From NCBI GenBank assembly GCA_964483245.1, contig CAZABP010000036.1, positions 1-48,061 of the forward strand: 48,061 nt of DNA. The letters run 5' to 3'. The notes under the pieces are model-generated. The model was not told the origin of the DNA and ran no database searches. It was given only the letters and a program-made list of their open reading frames with translations. Shown in pieces: positions 18,138-25,633 of the stretch (the first letter of the stretch is position 1; every line of letters starts with the position of its first letter). Made by a program: the position numbers and the translations under genes. This DNA comes from CAZABP01 sp964483245 (GTDB lineage: Bacteria > Planctomycetota > UBA1135 > UBA2386).

Positions 18138-19300
18138 CGCCCTCGCAGCACCCGGCCCTCGGTGAGCCGCGGATCCCGTTCAACAAGCCGTTCCTGGTCG
18201 GCCGCGAGCTCGACTACATCGCGCGTGCCGTGCACTCCGGCCAGCTCGCCGGCAACGGCCGCTACACGCGGCTGTGCGAGCAGCTGCTGGAGCGCAAGTT
18301 CGGCGCGCAGCGCGTGATGCTGGTGCACTCCTGCACGGCGGCGATCGAGATGGCGGCGCTGCTGCTCGACATCGGCCCCGGCGACGAGGTCGTGATGCCG
18401 TCGTTCACGTTCGTGTCGACGGCGAACGCGTTCGCGCTGCGCGGCGCGACGCCGGTATTCGTCGACATCGAGCCGGACACGTTGAACCTCGATCCGGACG
18501 CGGTGGCCGGCGCGATCACCGAGCGCACGAAGGCGGTCGCGGTCGTGCACTACGCCGGCGTCGGCTGCGCGATGGACCGGATCCTCGCGGCGACGACGCC
18601 GCGCGGGATCGCCGTCGTCGAAGATGCCGCGCATGCGTTGAACGCCAGCTGGTGCGGCCGCGCGCTCGGGACCGTCGGCCGGCTCGGCACGTTCAGCTTC
18701 CACGAGACGAAGAACTGCATCAGCGGCGAAGGGGGTGCGCTGGTCGTCAACGATCCGGCGCTGATCGAGCGCGCCGAGATCCTGCGCGAGAAGGGGACCA
18801 ACCGGACCAAGTTCTTCCGCGGCGAGATCGACAAGTACACCTGGGTCGACCTCGGCAGCTCGTATCTGCCGTCGGAGGTCGTGTCGGCGTTCCTGTACGC
18901 GCAGCTCGAAGAGATGGACCGGATCGATGCGCGCCGGCGGCAGATCTGGGCGCGGTACCGCGACCGGCTCGCCGACCTCGAGCGTCGCGGTGATCTGCGG
19001 CTGCCGCGCGTGCCGGCCGATCGCGCCGACAACGCGCATCTGTTCCACGTGTTGACCAACGACGCGGAGACGCGCCAGCGGCTGGCACGCGCGCTCGGCG
19101 AGCGCGGGATCCTGGCCGTGCGGCACTACGTCCCGCTGCACTCGGCACCGCAGGGGCGTGAGATCGGTCGCGTCGGCTCGTCGATGGCGGTCACCGACGA
19201 CATCGCCGAGCGGTTGCTGCGGCTGCCGCTGTATTTCGAGTTGAGCGAAGCGGATCAGGAGCTCGTGATCGGCGCGGTCCGGGAGTTCTTCGGCGCATGA
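18134..19300 (+). CDS. rffA: dTDP-4-amino-4,6-dideoxygalactose transaminase (RffA/WecE type)
   Basis: A 388-residue PLP aminotransferase of the DegT/DnrJ/EryC1 group, matching the RffA/WecE subfamily over its whole length: IPFNKPFLVGRELDYI, SCTAAIEMAALLLDIGPGDE, SFTFVSTANAFALRG and the PLP-lysine region TFSFHETKNCISGEGGA with Lys193. The known enzyme converts dTDP-4-keto-6-deoxyglucose to dTDP-4-amino-4,6-dideoxygalactose (Fuc4N) using glutamate; in enterobacteria this sugar enters enterobacterial common antigen. No adjacent WecD-type acetyltransferase is present. Start fixed by an AGGAGG and an ATGA overlap with the upstream gene; the stop overlaps the next ATG in the same way. Confidence 0.95.
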   Translation: MTPSQHPALGEPRIPFNKPFLVGRELDYIARAVHSGQLAGNGRYTRLCEQLLERKFGAQRVMLVHSCTAAIEMAALLLDIGPGDEVVMPSFTFVSTANAFALRGATPVFVDIEPDTLNLDPDAVAGAITERTKAVAVVHYAGVGCAMDRILAATTPRGIAVVEDAAHALNASWCGRALGTVGRLGTFSFHETKNCISGEGGALVVNDPALIERAEILREKGTNRTKFFRGEIDKYTWVDLGSSYLPSEVVSAFLYAQLEEMDRIDARRRQIWARYRDRLADLERRGDLRLPRVPADRADNAHLFHVLTNDAETRQRLARALGERGILAVRHYVPLHSAPQGREIGRVGSSMAVTDDIAERLLRLPLYFELSEADQELVIGAVREFFGA

Positions 19301-20409
19301 ACCGGCGCCTGCCGTGGCAGCCGATTGCGCTGGCGCTGGCGGCACTGGGCACGTTCCACCTCGTGATCGCTCTGGCGAATCCGGGGTACTGGACCGCCGG
19401 CTCGTGGGACGAGCCGTACTACCTGACGATCGCCGAGCGCGGTTACAGCATCCCGCGCGAGGATTACCTGCAGTTCGGCACGACGCCGTTCTCGCCCGGC
19501 TGGCCGATGTTGCTGCGGCTGGTGCACGGGATCAGCGGGATCCCGCTCGCGCCGCTGCGGCTCGTGTTGGCGGCACTCGGCTGCATCGCCGGGAGCATCG
19601 CGGTCTGGCACTGCGTTGCGCGCGCCGGCGGGGATGTGCGGGAGCAGTTCCTGACGGTGCTGTTCGTGCTGTTCTGGCCGGGCGGGGTGTTCCTCTGCAG
19701 TGGGTATGCGGAGGCGTTGTACTTCCCGCTGCTCGCGTTCTTCCTGCTCGCGGTCATGGACCGGCGCTGGCACCTCGCCACCTGGCTCGCCACGCTGGCG
19801 CTGTTCGTGCGCACGCCGGCGGCGATCTTGTTGGTCGTGCTGGGGATCAGCTTCCTGATCGACGCGGTGCGCCGGGTCGGTTGGCGCCGCGGGCTGCTCG
19901 CGTCGCTCGGCGCCGCGGCCTGGATGGTGCCGATCGCGCTGCTCGCGCCGATCAGTTACATGGCGATCCTCTGGGCCGACACCGGGTATCCGAATGCGTT
20001 CCTGCGCGCCTATGACGCGTGGGCGCCGCACCTGCTCGAAGACGGGCGCAACCTGACGTTCCAGCGGATCGCCGAAGGGGTGACGCTGCACTTCGCGGGG
20101 CAACCGGGGCGCTGGCTCGGGATGTTCTTCTGCCTGCTGTCGCCAGTCGTGCTGTTGCTGCAGCGGCTGCGGCTGCGGCACGAGCTGGCACTGCTGGCGT
20201 GGATCGCGTGGTTCTTCTTCCTGACGCAGGACGTAATCGAGGTGCCGTACACGAACATGCTGCGCTGGCTCGGCGTGATCTTCCCGATCCATCTGGCGTG
20301 GGTCCGGACGTTGCGCCCGATGCATCTGGTGATCCCGGCAGCCGGCGCCTGCATCTGGTTGTTCGTGTACTCCGCCGGCCGGTTCGTGACCGGAGGGTGG
20401 CTGTCATGA
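19297..20409 (+). CDS. PIG-V-like integral membrane glycosyltransferase
   Basis: A 370-residue multi-spanning protein (about nine helices). Early motifs WDEPYYLTIAERGYS (Trp37, Asp38) and FSPGWPMLLR, then CSGYAEALYFPLLAF, parallel the conserved acidic and (Y)SExLF motifs of PIG-V-type mannosyltransferases, which use polyprenyl-phosphate sugars as donors. It probably adds a sugar to a lipid-linked or protein acceptor outside the cytoplasmic membrane. ATGA overlaps occur at both ends, with rffA and with the anchored unknown at 20406. A polyprenyl-phosphate sugar could come from the nearby GT2 at 14881-15810, by inference. Confidence 0.8.
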   Translation: MNRRLPWQPIALALAALGTFHLVIALANPGYWTAGSWDEPYYLTIAERGYSIPREDYLQFGTTPFSPGWPMLLRLVHGISGIPLAPLRLVLAALGCIAGSIAVWHCVARAGGDVREQFLTVLFVLFWPGGVFLCSGYAEALYFPLLAFFLLAVMDRRWHLATWLATLALFVRTPAAILLVVLGISFLIDAVRRVGWRRGLLASLGAAAWMVPIALLAPISYMAILWADTGYPNAFLRAYDAWAPHLLEDGRNLTFQRIAEGVTLHFAGQPGRWLGMFFCLLSPVVLLLQRLRLRHELALLAWIAWFFFLTQDVIEVPYTNMLRWLGVIFPIHLAWVRTLRPMHLVIPAAGACIWLFVYSAGRFVTGGWLS

Positions 20410-21377
20410 AGCTCGTGCAGCTCTGGCGGGATCCGAACACGACGCTGGTGCTGATCAGCCTCTATCTGCTCGTCGTGCTGAGCGGATTCTGGCGCGGCCA
20501 GGCCGAGTTGTGGGATCCGCAGGCGCATTCGTCGGGGCGGCTCGTGCAGATCAGCACGCAGGACCGCCGCGTCGCGATCTCGGGCCAGATCCTGCGGCTG
20601 TCGTTCCGCGAGCATCGGACGCGCGCGTTCCTGAGCGGCGACGCGACGCTCGACGTCCGCGTCAGCGACCTGCGGCATGCTGCGCTCGTGCTGACGATCG
20701 AGTGCCGCCGCGTGCTGCTGCCGGGCGACCGGATCCTGTTCCAGCGTGCCGGCGGCGCCGACCGCGTCGTGCTGACCGAGCTCGAAGAGTGGCGCCGGCG
20801 CGTGACCATTCCGCTGCCGGACGATCCGCAGCTGCAGGGCCGATCGCAGTGGCAGGTGTTGCCGTCCACCAACGACCTGCGCTACCGGATCATCAGCTGC
20901 GACATCGTGCCGCGGGCGCCGGATGCGCTCGCGCCGGCGTTCGAGACGCTGCGGCAACGGTCCTGGCAGCAGGGCCCGTTCCGGATCAGTGCCGGTTCCG
21001 GCTGGTGGTGGCCGCAGGTGGCGCTCGGCGAAGGACCGCTGCCGGGCATCAACTACCAGACCGAGCGTCGCGCGTACCTGATCGTCGAGACCGACCAACC
21101 GGGGCGGTACTGGTTGAAGGCCCCGTTCGCGGCGGTGAGCCCGACCTACAAGCTGCCGACGCTGCTGGTCGATGGGATGCGCACGGCGTATCACCACGGG
21201 CCGATGTCGACCTGGGGCGGGATGACGGCGCAGATCGAGGTCGGCAGGCGGACCGTGCTCGGGTTCCTCAATGATGGGCGCGTGCTGAGTCCATACGAGT
21301 TCGGCGAGAACAACGACCATCGGCCGATCAGCTATGCATTCCAGCTCGCCGAGCTGAAGATCGAGCCGCCGGAATGA
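20406..21377 (+). CDS. Membrane-anchored protein of unknown function
   Basis: A 323-residue protein starting MKLVQLWRDPN; the start is set by an ATGA overlap with the preceding stop. One N-terminal membrane helix (TLVLISLYLLVVLSGF, about residues 13-28) is followed by a long, mostly beta-rich exported part with many Trp and Arg residues (WWWPQVALGEG, MSTWGGMTAQIEVG). I do not recognise a family. Its place between two glycosyltransferases, with overlaps on both sides, suggests a structural or acceptor role in the same glycan pathway. Confidence 0.75.
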   Translation: MKLVQLWRDPNTTLVLISLYLLVVLSGFWRGQAELWDPQAHSSGRLVQISTQDRRVAISGQILRLSFREHRTRAFLSGDATLDVRVSDLRHAALVLTIECRRVLLPGDRILFQRAGGADRVVLTELEEWRRRVTIPLPDDPQLQGRSQWQVLPSTNDLRYRIISCDIVPRAPDALAPAFETLRQRSWQQGPFRISAGSGWWWPQVALGEGPLPGINYQTERRAYLIVETDQPGRYWLKAPFAAVSPTYKLPTLLVDGMRTAYHHGPMSTWGGMTAQIEVGRRTVLGFLNDGRVLSPYEFGENNDHRPISYAFQLAELKIEPPE

Positions 21378-22705
21378 GGATCCTGCACATCGCGCACGGC
21401 TACTTCCCGGAAGGCGCGGGAGGGGTCGAGAGCTATGTGCGCGATGTCACCGCCGAACAGCGGCGGCAGGGGCACGAGCCGTTGCTGCTCGCTGGCAGCC
21501 TCGAGTTGTGGCCGGAGTGCGGGATCGAGGAGCAGGTCGTCGATCGGTTGCCGGTGTTGCGCGTGCATCGCGACGACCAGTTCTTCGATCATTATGCGAA
21601 GGCCTGGCATCCCGGCGTCGAGCGGATCGTGCGGCGCGAGCTCGCCCGGCTGCGGCCGGACGTCGTGCACGTGCACCATTGGATCCGGCTCACCAGCAAC
21701 CTCGTCGAGCTCGCGCGCGGTCTCGCGCTGCCGGCCGTCGTGACGCTGCACGATCTGTACGCGTCCTGCCCGCGCGTGTTCCGCGTGCGGCGCGACGGCG
21801 TCGCCTGCTTCCGCGAGCTGAGTGTCGCGAGCTGTGTCGACTGCGTGCCGCGCTATGGGCACGAGAACAAGGCGGAACTGGAGGAGAGCATCGCGCTGCA
21901 CCACGATCAGTTCGCCGCGGAGCTGCTCGGGGCGCATGCCGTGTTGGCGGCGACCGGCGCGACGGCGGACCTCGTCGCACAGAAGACCGGCCTGCCGCGC
22001 GAGCGGATCCGCGTGCTGGCGCTGGGGTATGCGGCGCGGTTCGCGGGCGTCACCGTCGCGGAGCATGCGGCCACGCCGGTGCGCCTCGGCTACTGGGGCA
22101 GCATCTCCGTGCACAAGGGCGTGCAGACCCTGCTGCGCGCGATGCAGCTCGTGCCGGCCGGGACCCCGCTCGAGCTGCACGTGTTCGGCCCGTTCGATTC
22201 CAAGGCGCTCGAAGCCGAGCTGCGCTCGCTGGCGGCCGGCCTGCCGGTCACGTTCCATGCCGGCAGGTTCACGCCGGCGACGATCGCAGCGGGCGGACTG
22301 CACGCGGCCGTGCTGCCGTCGGTCTGCTTCGAGACGTTCGGCTTCGTGCTCGACGAGGCGCACGAGCTCGGCCTGCCGGCCATCGTGACGCAGATCGGTG
22401 CGCTGCCCGAACGCGCCGGCGCCTCCGCGCTCGTCGTGCCACCTGGCGATGCCGCGGCCCTCGCGCAGGCCATGACCCAGCTCGCCGCCGATCCGGCGCT
22501 CCTCGCGCGCCTGCGCGCCGCGATCCCGCCCCGCGCGCCGACCCCGCAGCAGCACGTCACCGCGCTGCTGGAGATCTATGCGCGCGCGCGCACGACGCCG
22601 GCCCCCGAGGCACCGCTGGTGCCTGCACTGCGGCGCGCGGAGTTCCTGCTGCGCCAGCGGGAGAGTGCGCTGCACCGGATCACGCCGGAGGGTGGTCCGC
22701 AGTGA
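21374..22705 (+). CDS. Family 4 glycosyltransferase
   Basis: A 443-residue GT-B enzyme. The N-terminal domain has the glycine-rich acceptor-side loop (HGYFPEGAGGVESYVRDV). The C-terminal domain has a strand and turn (YWGSISVHKGVQTLLRAM) and the EX7E motif (CFETFGFVLDEA), usual for GT4 retaining enzymes. A four-cysteine segment (CP...CF...CVDC, about residues 132-156) is also present in related glycosyltransferases whose acceptors are polyprenyl-linked. Last gene of the five-gene ATGA-overlap chain; a perfect palindrome follows the stop after nine bases. Confidence 0.9.
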   Translation: MRILHIAHGYFPEGAGGVESYVRDVTAEQRRQGHEPLLLAGSLELWPECGIEEQVVDRLPVLRVHRDDQFFDHYAKAWHPGVERIVRRELARLRPDVVHVHHWIRLTSNLVELARGLALPAVVTLHDLYASCPRVFRVRRDGVACFRELSVASCVDCVPRYGHENKAELEESIALHHDQFAAELLGAHAVLAATGATADLVAQKTGLPRERIRVLALGYAARFAGVTVAEHAATPVRLGYWGSISVHKGVQTLLRAMQLVPAGTPLELHVFGPFDSKALEAELRSLAAGLPVTFHAGRFTPATIAAGGLHAAVLPSVCFETFGFVLDEAHELGLPAIVTQIGALPERAGASALVVPPGDAAALAQAMTQLAADPALLARLRAAIPPRAPTPQQHVTALLEIYARARTTPAPEAPLVPALRRAEFLLRQRESALHRITPEGGPQ

Positions 22706-22713
22706 TGCCCGCC

Positions 22714-22767
22714 GCGTAGGTGTCTGACACCCGGTGTACCGGTACACCGGGTGTCAGACACCTACGC
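22714..22767. repeat. Perfect 54-bp palindrome, REP-like
   Basis: Two 27-base arms meet at 22740/22741 with no loop and are perfectly complementary. Each arm contains GGTGTCTGACACC and CCGGTGTACC. It lies directly after the operon's last stop and could form a strong hairpin in the transcript, but there is no T-run as in an intrinsic terminator. The inner half (CCGGTACACCGGGT) recurs at 38595 and 40913, so it belongs to a dispersed family. Confidence 0.9.
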
Positions 22768-22777
22768 NNNNNNNNNN
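22768..22777. other. Assembly gap (10 N)
   Basis: Ten N bases start immediately after the palindrome. This is a scaffold gap of unknown true size, probably caused by the hairpin. Confidence 0.99.
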
Positions 22778-22824
22778 GCACGCATCCCCGCGGGTGGGGG
22801 CCCCGCCGTCAGCCCGCCCGGGTC

Positions 22825-22868
22825 GGTGTCTGACCCCGGTTTTACCGGTCCACGGGGTTACACACACC
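22825..22868. repeat. Degraded copy of the 54-bp palindrome
   Basis: GGTGTCTGAC, CCGGT, TTTACCGGTCCA and CACACACC appear in the same order as in the palindrome at 22714, with many mismatches, and even the flank (CCTCCGCGGC against CCTACGC) is similar. It may be a decayed second copy or an error-filled contig end reading the same locus. The rest of 22778-22926 shows no gene. Confidence 0.6.
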
Positions 22869-22926
22869 TCCGCGGCGGACTGCACACGCTCGCATCCGGG
22901 ACACGCTCCCGCTCCGATTCCCGGGC

Positions 22927-23277
22927 ATGGGTTTCCTACAGGAGTTCCGTGAGTTCGCGCTCAAGGGCAACGCGCTCGACATGGCCGTCGGGCTCGTGCT
23001 CGGCGCGGCGTTCAACAAGATCGTCAACTCGATTGTCAACGACATCCTGATGCCGCCACTCGGCTTCGCGATCGGTGGCGTCGACTTCAAGTTCCTGGCA
23101 ATCACGTTGCGGGAGGCGACCGCCGTCGATGGCAAGGAGGTGCCGCCGGTAGAGATCCGCATCGGGATGTTCCTGAACACGGTGATCGAGTTCCTGATCG
23201 TCGCGTTCAGCGTGTTCATGGTCGTGAAGGTCATGAACCGGCTGATCGCGAAGCGCCCGGCGGCGCCGGCGGCGTGA
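22927..23277 (+). CDS. mscL: Large-conductance mechanosensitive channel MscL
   Basis: A 116-residue protein matching MscL throughout: N-terminal helix MGFLQEFREFALKG, TM1 NALDMAVGLVLGAAFNKIVNSIVNDILMPP (pore-lining, with the conserved GxxxGxAF-type packing), a periplasmic loop, and TM2 FLNTVIEFLIVAFSVFMVVKVMN. The C-terminal bundle is short (AKRPAAPAA) compared with the ~136-residue E. coli protein. MscL opens as a pentamer under membrane tension and relieves osmotic downshock. It lies between the assembly gap and icd and appears to be a single gene. Confidence 0.97.
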   Translation: MGFLQEFREFALKGNALDMAVGLVLGAAFNKIVNSIVNDILMPPLGFAIGGVDFKFLAITLREATAVDGKEVPPVEIRIGMFLNTVIEFLIVAFSVFMVVKVMNRLIAKRPAAPAA

Positions 23278-23332
23278 AACTCTGCGCCACGGCGCTACAT
23301 TCCTCGCCCCGCAACCTGCAGCGAACCCACCG

Positions 23333-24571
23333 ATGCCAGCCAAGATCACGAAGTCAGGCGACCGCCTGAACGTTCCCGACGAGCCGATCATCCCGTTCAT
23401 CGAAGGGGACGGCACCGGCCCGGACATCTGGCGCGCGTCGCAGCTCGTGTTCGACGCAGCGGTGCAGAAGGCCTACGGCGGCAAGCGCAAGATTGCATGG
23501 CTGCCGGTCGCCGCTGGCGAGTCGTCGTTCCAGAAGACCGGTGACTGGCTGCCGCAAGCGACCGTCGATGCGTTCCGCGACCACCTGGTCGGGATCAAGG
23601 GCCCGTTGACGACGCCGGTCGGCGGCGGCATCCGCAGCCTGAACGTCGCGCTGCGCCAACTGCTCGATCTCTACGTCTGCCTGCGCCCGGTGCGCTGGTT
23701 CGAAGGAGTCCCGAGCCCGGTCAAGCGCCCCGACCTGACCGACATGGTGATCTTCCGCGAGAACACGGAGGACATCTATGCCGGCATCGAGTTCCAACAC
23801 GGCACGCCGGACGCGGAGAAGCTGAAGAAGCTGCTCGCCGACGCTTTCCCCAAGCTGTTCGCGAAGGTCCGCTTCCCGGAGACCTCCGGCTTCGGCCTGA
23901 AGCCGGTCTCGCAGCAGGGCACGGAGCGCCTGGTCCGCGCGGCGATCGAGTATGCGATCGCGAGCGGCCGCGACAGCGTCACGCTCGTGCACAAGGGGAA
24001 CATCATGAAGTTCACCGAGGGCGCGTTCCGCGACTGGGGCTACGCGCTCGCCAAGCGCGAGTACTCCGGCACCGAGATCGACGGCGGCCCATGGCAGCGC
24101 ATCCGCACGAAGCAAGGCCGCGAGCTCGTGATCAAGGACGTGATCGCCGACGCGTTCCTGCAGCAGATCCTGACCCGTCCCGCCGAGTACGGCGTCATCG
24201 CCACGATGAACCTGAACGGCGACTACATCTCCGATGCGCTCGCGGCCTGCGTCGGCGGCATCGGCATCGCTCCGGGCGGCAACATCAACTACGAGACCGG
24301 CCACGCGATCTTCGAGGCGACGCACGGCACGGCCCCCAAGTACGCCGGGCAGGACAAGGTGAACCCCGGCTCCGTGATCCTCTCCGGCGAAATGATGTTC
24401 CGTCACCTCGGCTGGACCGAGGCCGCCGACCTGATCATCCGCGGCGTGAACGGCGCCATCGGCGCCCGCACGGTCACCTATGACTTCGCCCGTCTCATGG
24501 AGGGCGCGAAGGAGGTCCGCTGCTCGCAGTTCGGCCAGGCCGTGGTCGACCACATGAGTTCAACCGGCTGA
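23333..24571 (+). CDS. icd: NADP-dependent isocitrate dehydrogenase
   Basis: A 412-residue enzyme of the TCA cycle converting isocitrate to 2-oxoglutarate, very close in motif to the E. coli type (416 residues). The substrate loop GGGIRSLNVALRQ includes the serine that is phosphorylated by AceK in E. coli. The IFRENTEDIYAGIEF motif, MNLNGDYISDALAACVGGIG (metal-binding Asp) and HGTAPKYAGQDKVNPGS are all present; the Lys-Tyr pair in the last motif indicates NADP preference. It follows mscL after 55 bases but appears functionally independent. Confidence 0.98.
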   Translation: MPAKITKSGDRLNVPDEPIIPFIEGDGTGPDIWRASQLVFDAAVQKAYGGKRKIAWLPVAAGESSFQKTGDWLPQATVDAFRDHLVGIKGPLTTPVGGGIRSLNVALRQLLDLYVCLRPVRWFEGVPSPVKRPDLTDMVIFRENTEDIYAGIEFQHGTPDAEKLKKLLADAFPKLFAKVRFPETSGFGLKPVSQQGTERLVRAAIEYAIASGRDSVTLVHKGNIMKFTEGAFRDWGYALAKREYSGTEIDGGPWQRIRTKQGRELVIKDVIADAFLQQILTRPAEYGVIATMNLNGDYISDALAACVGGIGIAPGGNINYETGHAIFEATHGTAPKYAGQDKVNPGSVILSGEMMFRHLGWTEAADLIIRGVNGAIGARTVTYDFARLMEGAKEVRCSQFGQAVVDHMSSTG

Positions 24572-24617
24572 CCCCACCCGCCTCCGCATCCGCCTCCCCA
24601 CCCGCCTACGCACCCGG

Positions 24618-24701
24618 ACCCCGGTCCCGACCCCGGTCCCGACCCCGTTCCCGTTCCCGTTCCCGTTCCCGGTCCCGGATCCGAACCCGAACCCGAACCC
24701 G
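24618..24701. repeat. Simple hexamer repeat with mirrored halves
   Basis: Tandem CCGGTC/CCGACC units lead into four or more CCCGTT units, a CCGGTCCCGGATCC centre and then three CCCGAA units. No gene lies in 24572-24928; this microsatellite-like tract and the leader of the RNA-binding protein gene fill it. Confidence 0.85.
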
Positions 24702-24720
24702 CCGCAGGTCCCCCTCATTC

Positions 24721-24750
24721 TTGCGGTCGCCGCCCACGCACGGATAGGAT
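24721..24750 (+). promoter_or_regulatory. Candidate promoter of the RRM protein gene
   Basis: TTGCGG (24721-24726), an 18-base spacer and TAGGAT (24745-24750) give a plausible housekeeping promoter 178 bases before the ATG at 24929. If right, the mRNA has a long leader, as many cold-inducible RNA-binding protein genes do. It is based on two hexamers only. Confidence 0.35.
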
Positions 24751-24928
24751 CCCGCGACCTTCTGCGGGAGCCCCCGGTACGAATCACGTCCGGAGGACCG
24801 ACGGCGGCCCCGCGAGTGCGGTGTCTGACGTTGGGGAACACCATGCAGCAGGGGGCGCGGCTCGCACGGCTTGGCACTACGCCATGCATCGTGCCGCGTC
24901 GGCACCTGACGACAGAGACACGGTTTCG

Positions 24929-25378
24929 ATGGGTAAGCGACTCTACGTAGGCAACCTGTCCTACGACACGACGGAAGAATCACTGATGCATGCGTTCGCG
25001 GAAGGCGGACGGCAGGTTGCGAGTGTCCGGATCATGACGGACCGGGAAACGGGACGGCCGCGCGGCTTTGCATTCGTCGAGATGTCGAGCGACTCCGACG
25101 CGGCAGCGGCGATCGAAGCGATGAACGGCGCCATGCTCGACGGCAGGCCGCTGCGCGTGAACGAGGCGGATGAACGTCCGCCGAAGCGCGGTGGCGGCGG
25201 TGGTGGTGGCTACGGCGGCGGCGGCGGTGGCGGCGGCGGCTACGGCGGCGGCGGTGGCCGTGGCGGTGGCCGTGGCGGCGGTGGCGGCGGGCCGCGTGGC
25301 GGTGGTGGCTACGGCGGCGGTGGTGGTGGCGGGGGCGGCTACGGTGGTGGCCGTGACCGCGGCCACGACGAGTGGTGA
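24929..25378 (+). CDS. Glycine-rich RRM RNA-binding protein
   Basis: A 149-residue protein. ATG at 24929 was chosen because it directly precedes the RRM; the frame is open further upstream, but that part (from a GTG at 24821) has no domain. RNP2 is LYVGNL (residues 5-10) and RNP1 is RGFAFVEM (45-52). After about residue 88 the protein is a low-complexity tail of Gly runs broken by Tyr and Arg (GGGYGGGG, GRGGG), ending in RDRGHDEW. This is the architecture of cyanobacterial and planctomycete Rbp proteins, which bind mRNA and often respond to cold. The tail may promote RNA-driven condensation, by analogy. No convincing Shine-Dalgarno site precedes the ATG. Confidence 0.95.
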   Translation: MGKRLYVGNLSYDTTEESLMHAFAEGGRQVASVRIMTDRETGRPRGFAFVEMSSDSDAAAAIEAMNGAMLDGRPLRVNEADERPPKRGGGGGGGYGGGGGGGGGYGGGGGRGGGRGGGGGGPRGGGGYGGGGGGGGGYGGGRDRGHDEW

Positions 25379-25633
25379 TCCGCTGACCTCGCTGCGGCGC
25401 GCCAGCGGCTCCTCCGGGATCCGACGGCGCGCTGCAGGCAGATGCCTGGCTCCGAGCGATCGCCCGCTCACTGCGACCTCGCGGGGCGGGCGCCCGCTCC
25501 AGTTGCATCCCGAGCGCACGATGCCGCCACGGCGGCACTCCGCTCGGAATCCATCCACGGCAGCGTCCTGCAAGCAGGGAATCCCGCCCGGGGCGCCGTG
25601 ACGCGGACGCGAGCAGGCGCCTACTGGACGCGC
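25379..25633. other. Intergenic stretch with no recognised feature
   Basis: 255 bases between the RRM gene and the lipoprotein gene. The downstream frame is open from 25442, but that translation lacks sequence character of a real protein and precedes a proper lipoprotein signal. No repeat, RNA gene or clear terminator was recognised. Confidence 0.5.

Noticed and set aside
17378..19345. 655-codon minus-strand frame opposite the flippase-like and rffA genes
   Set aside because: It mirrors two well-supported + strand genes, has no motif and has the composition of antisense translation.
24560..24889. Minus-strand frame coding runs of Gly-Phe and Gly-Asn
   Set aside because: It is a translation of the hexamer microsatellite, with no start signal or domain.
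25442..25633. Upstream extension of the lipoprotein gene
   Set aside because: Would place the lipobox at residue 89; the ATG at 25634 gives a normal lipoprotein signal.
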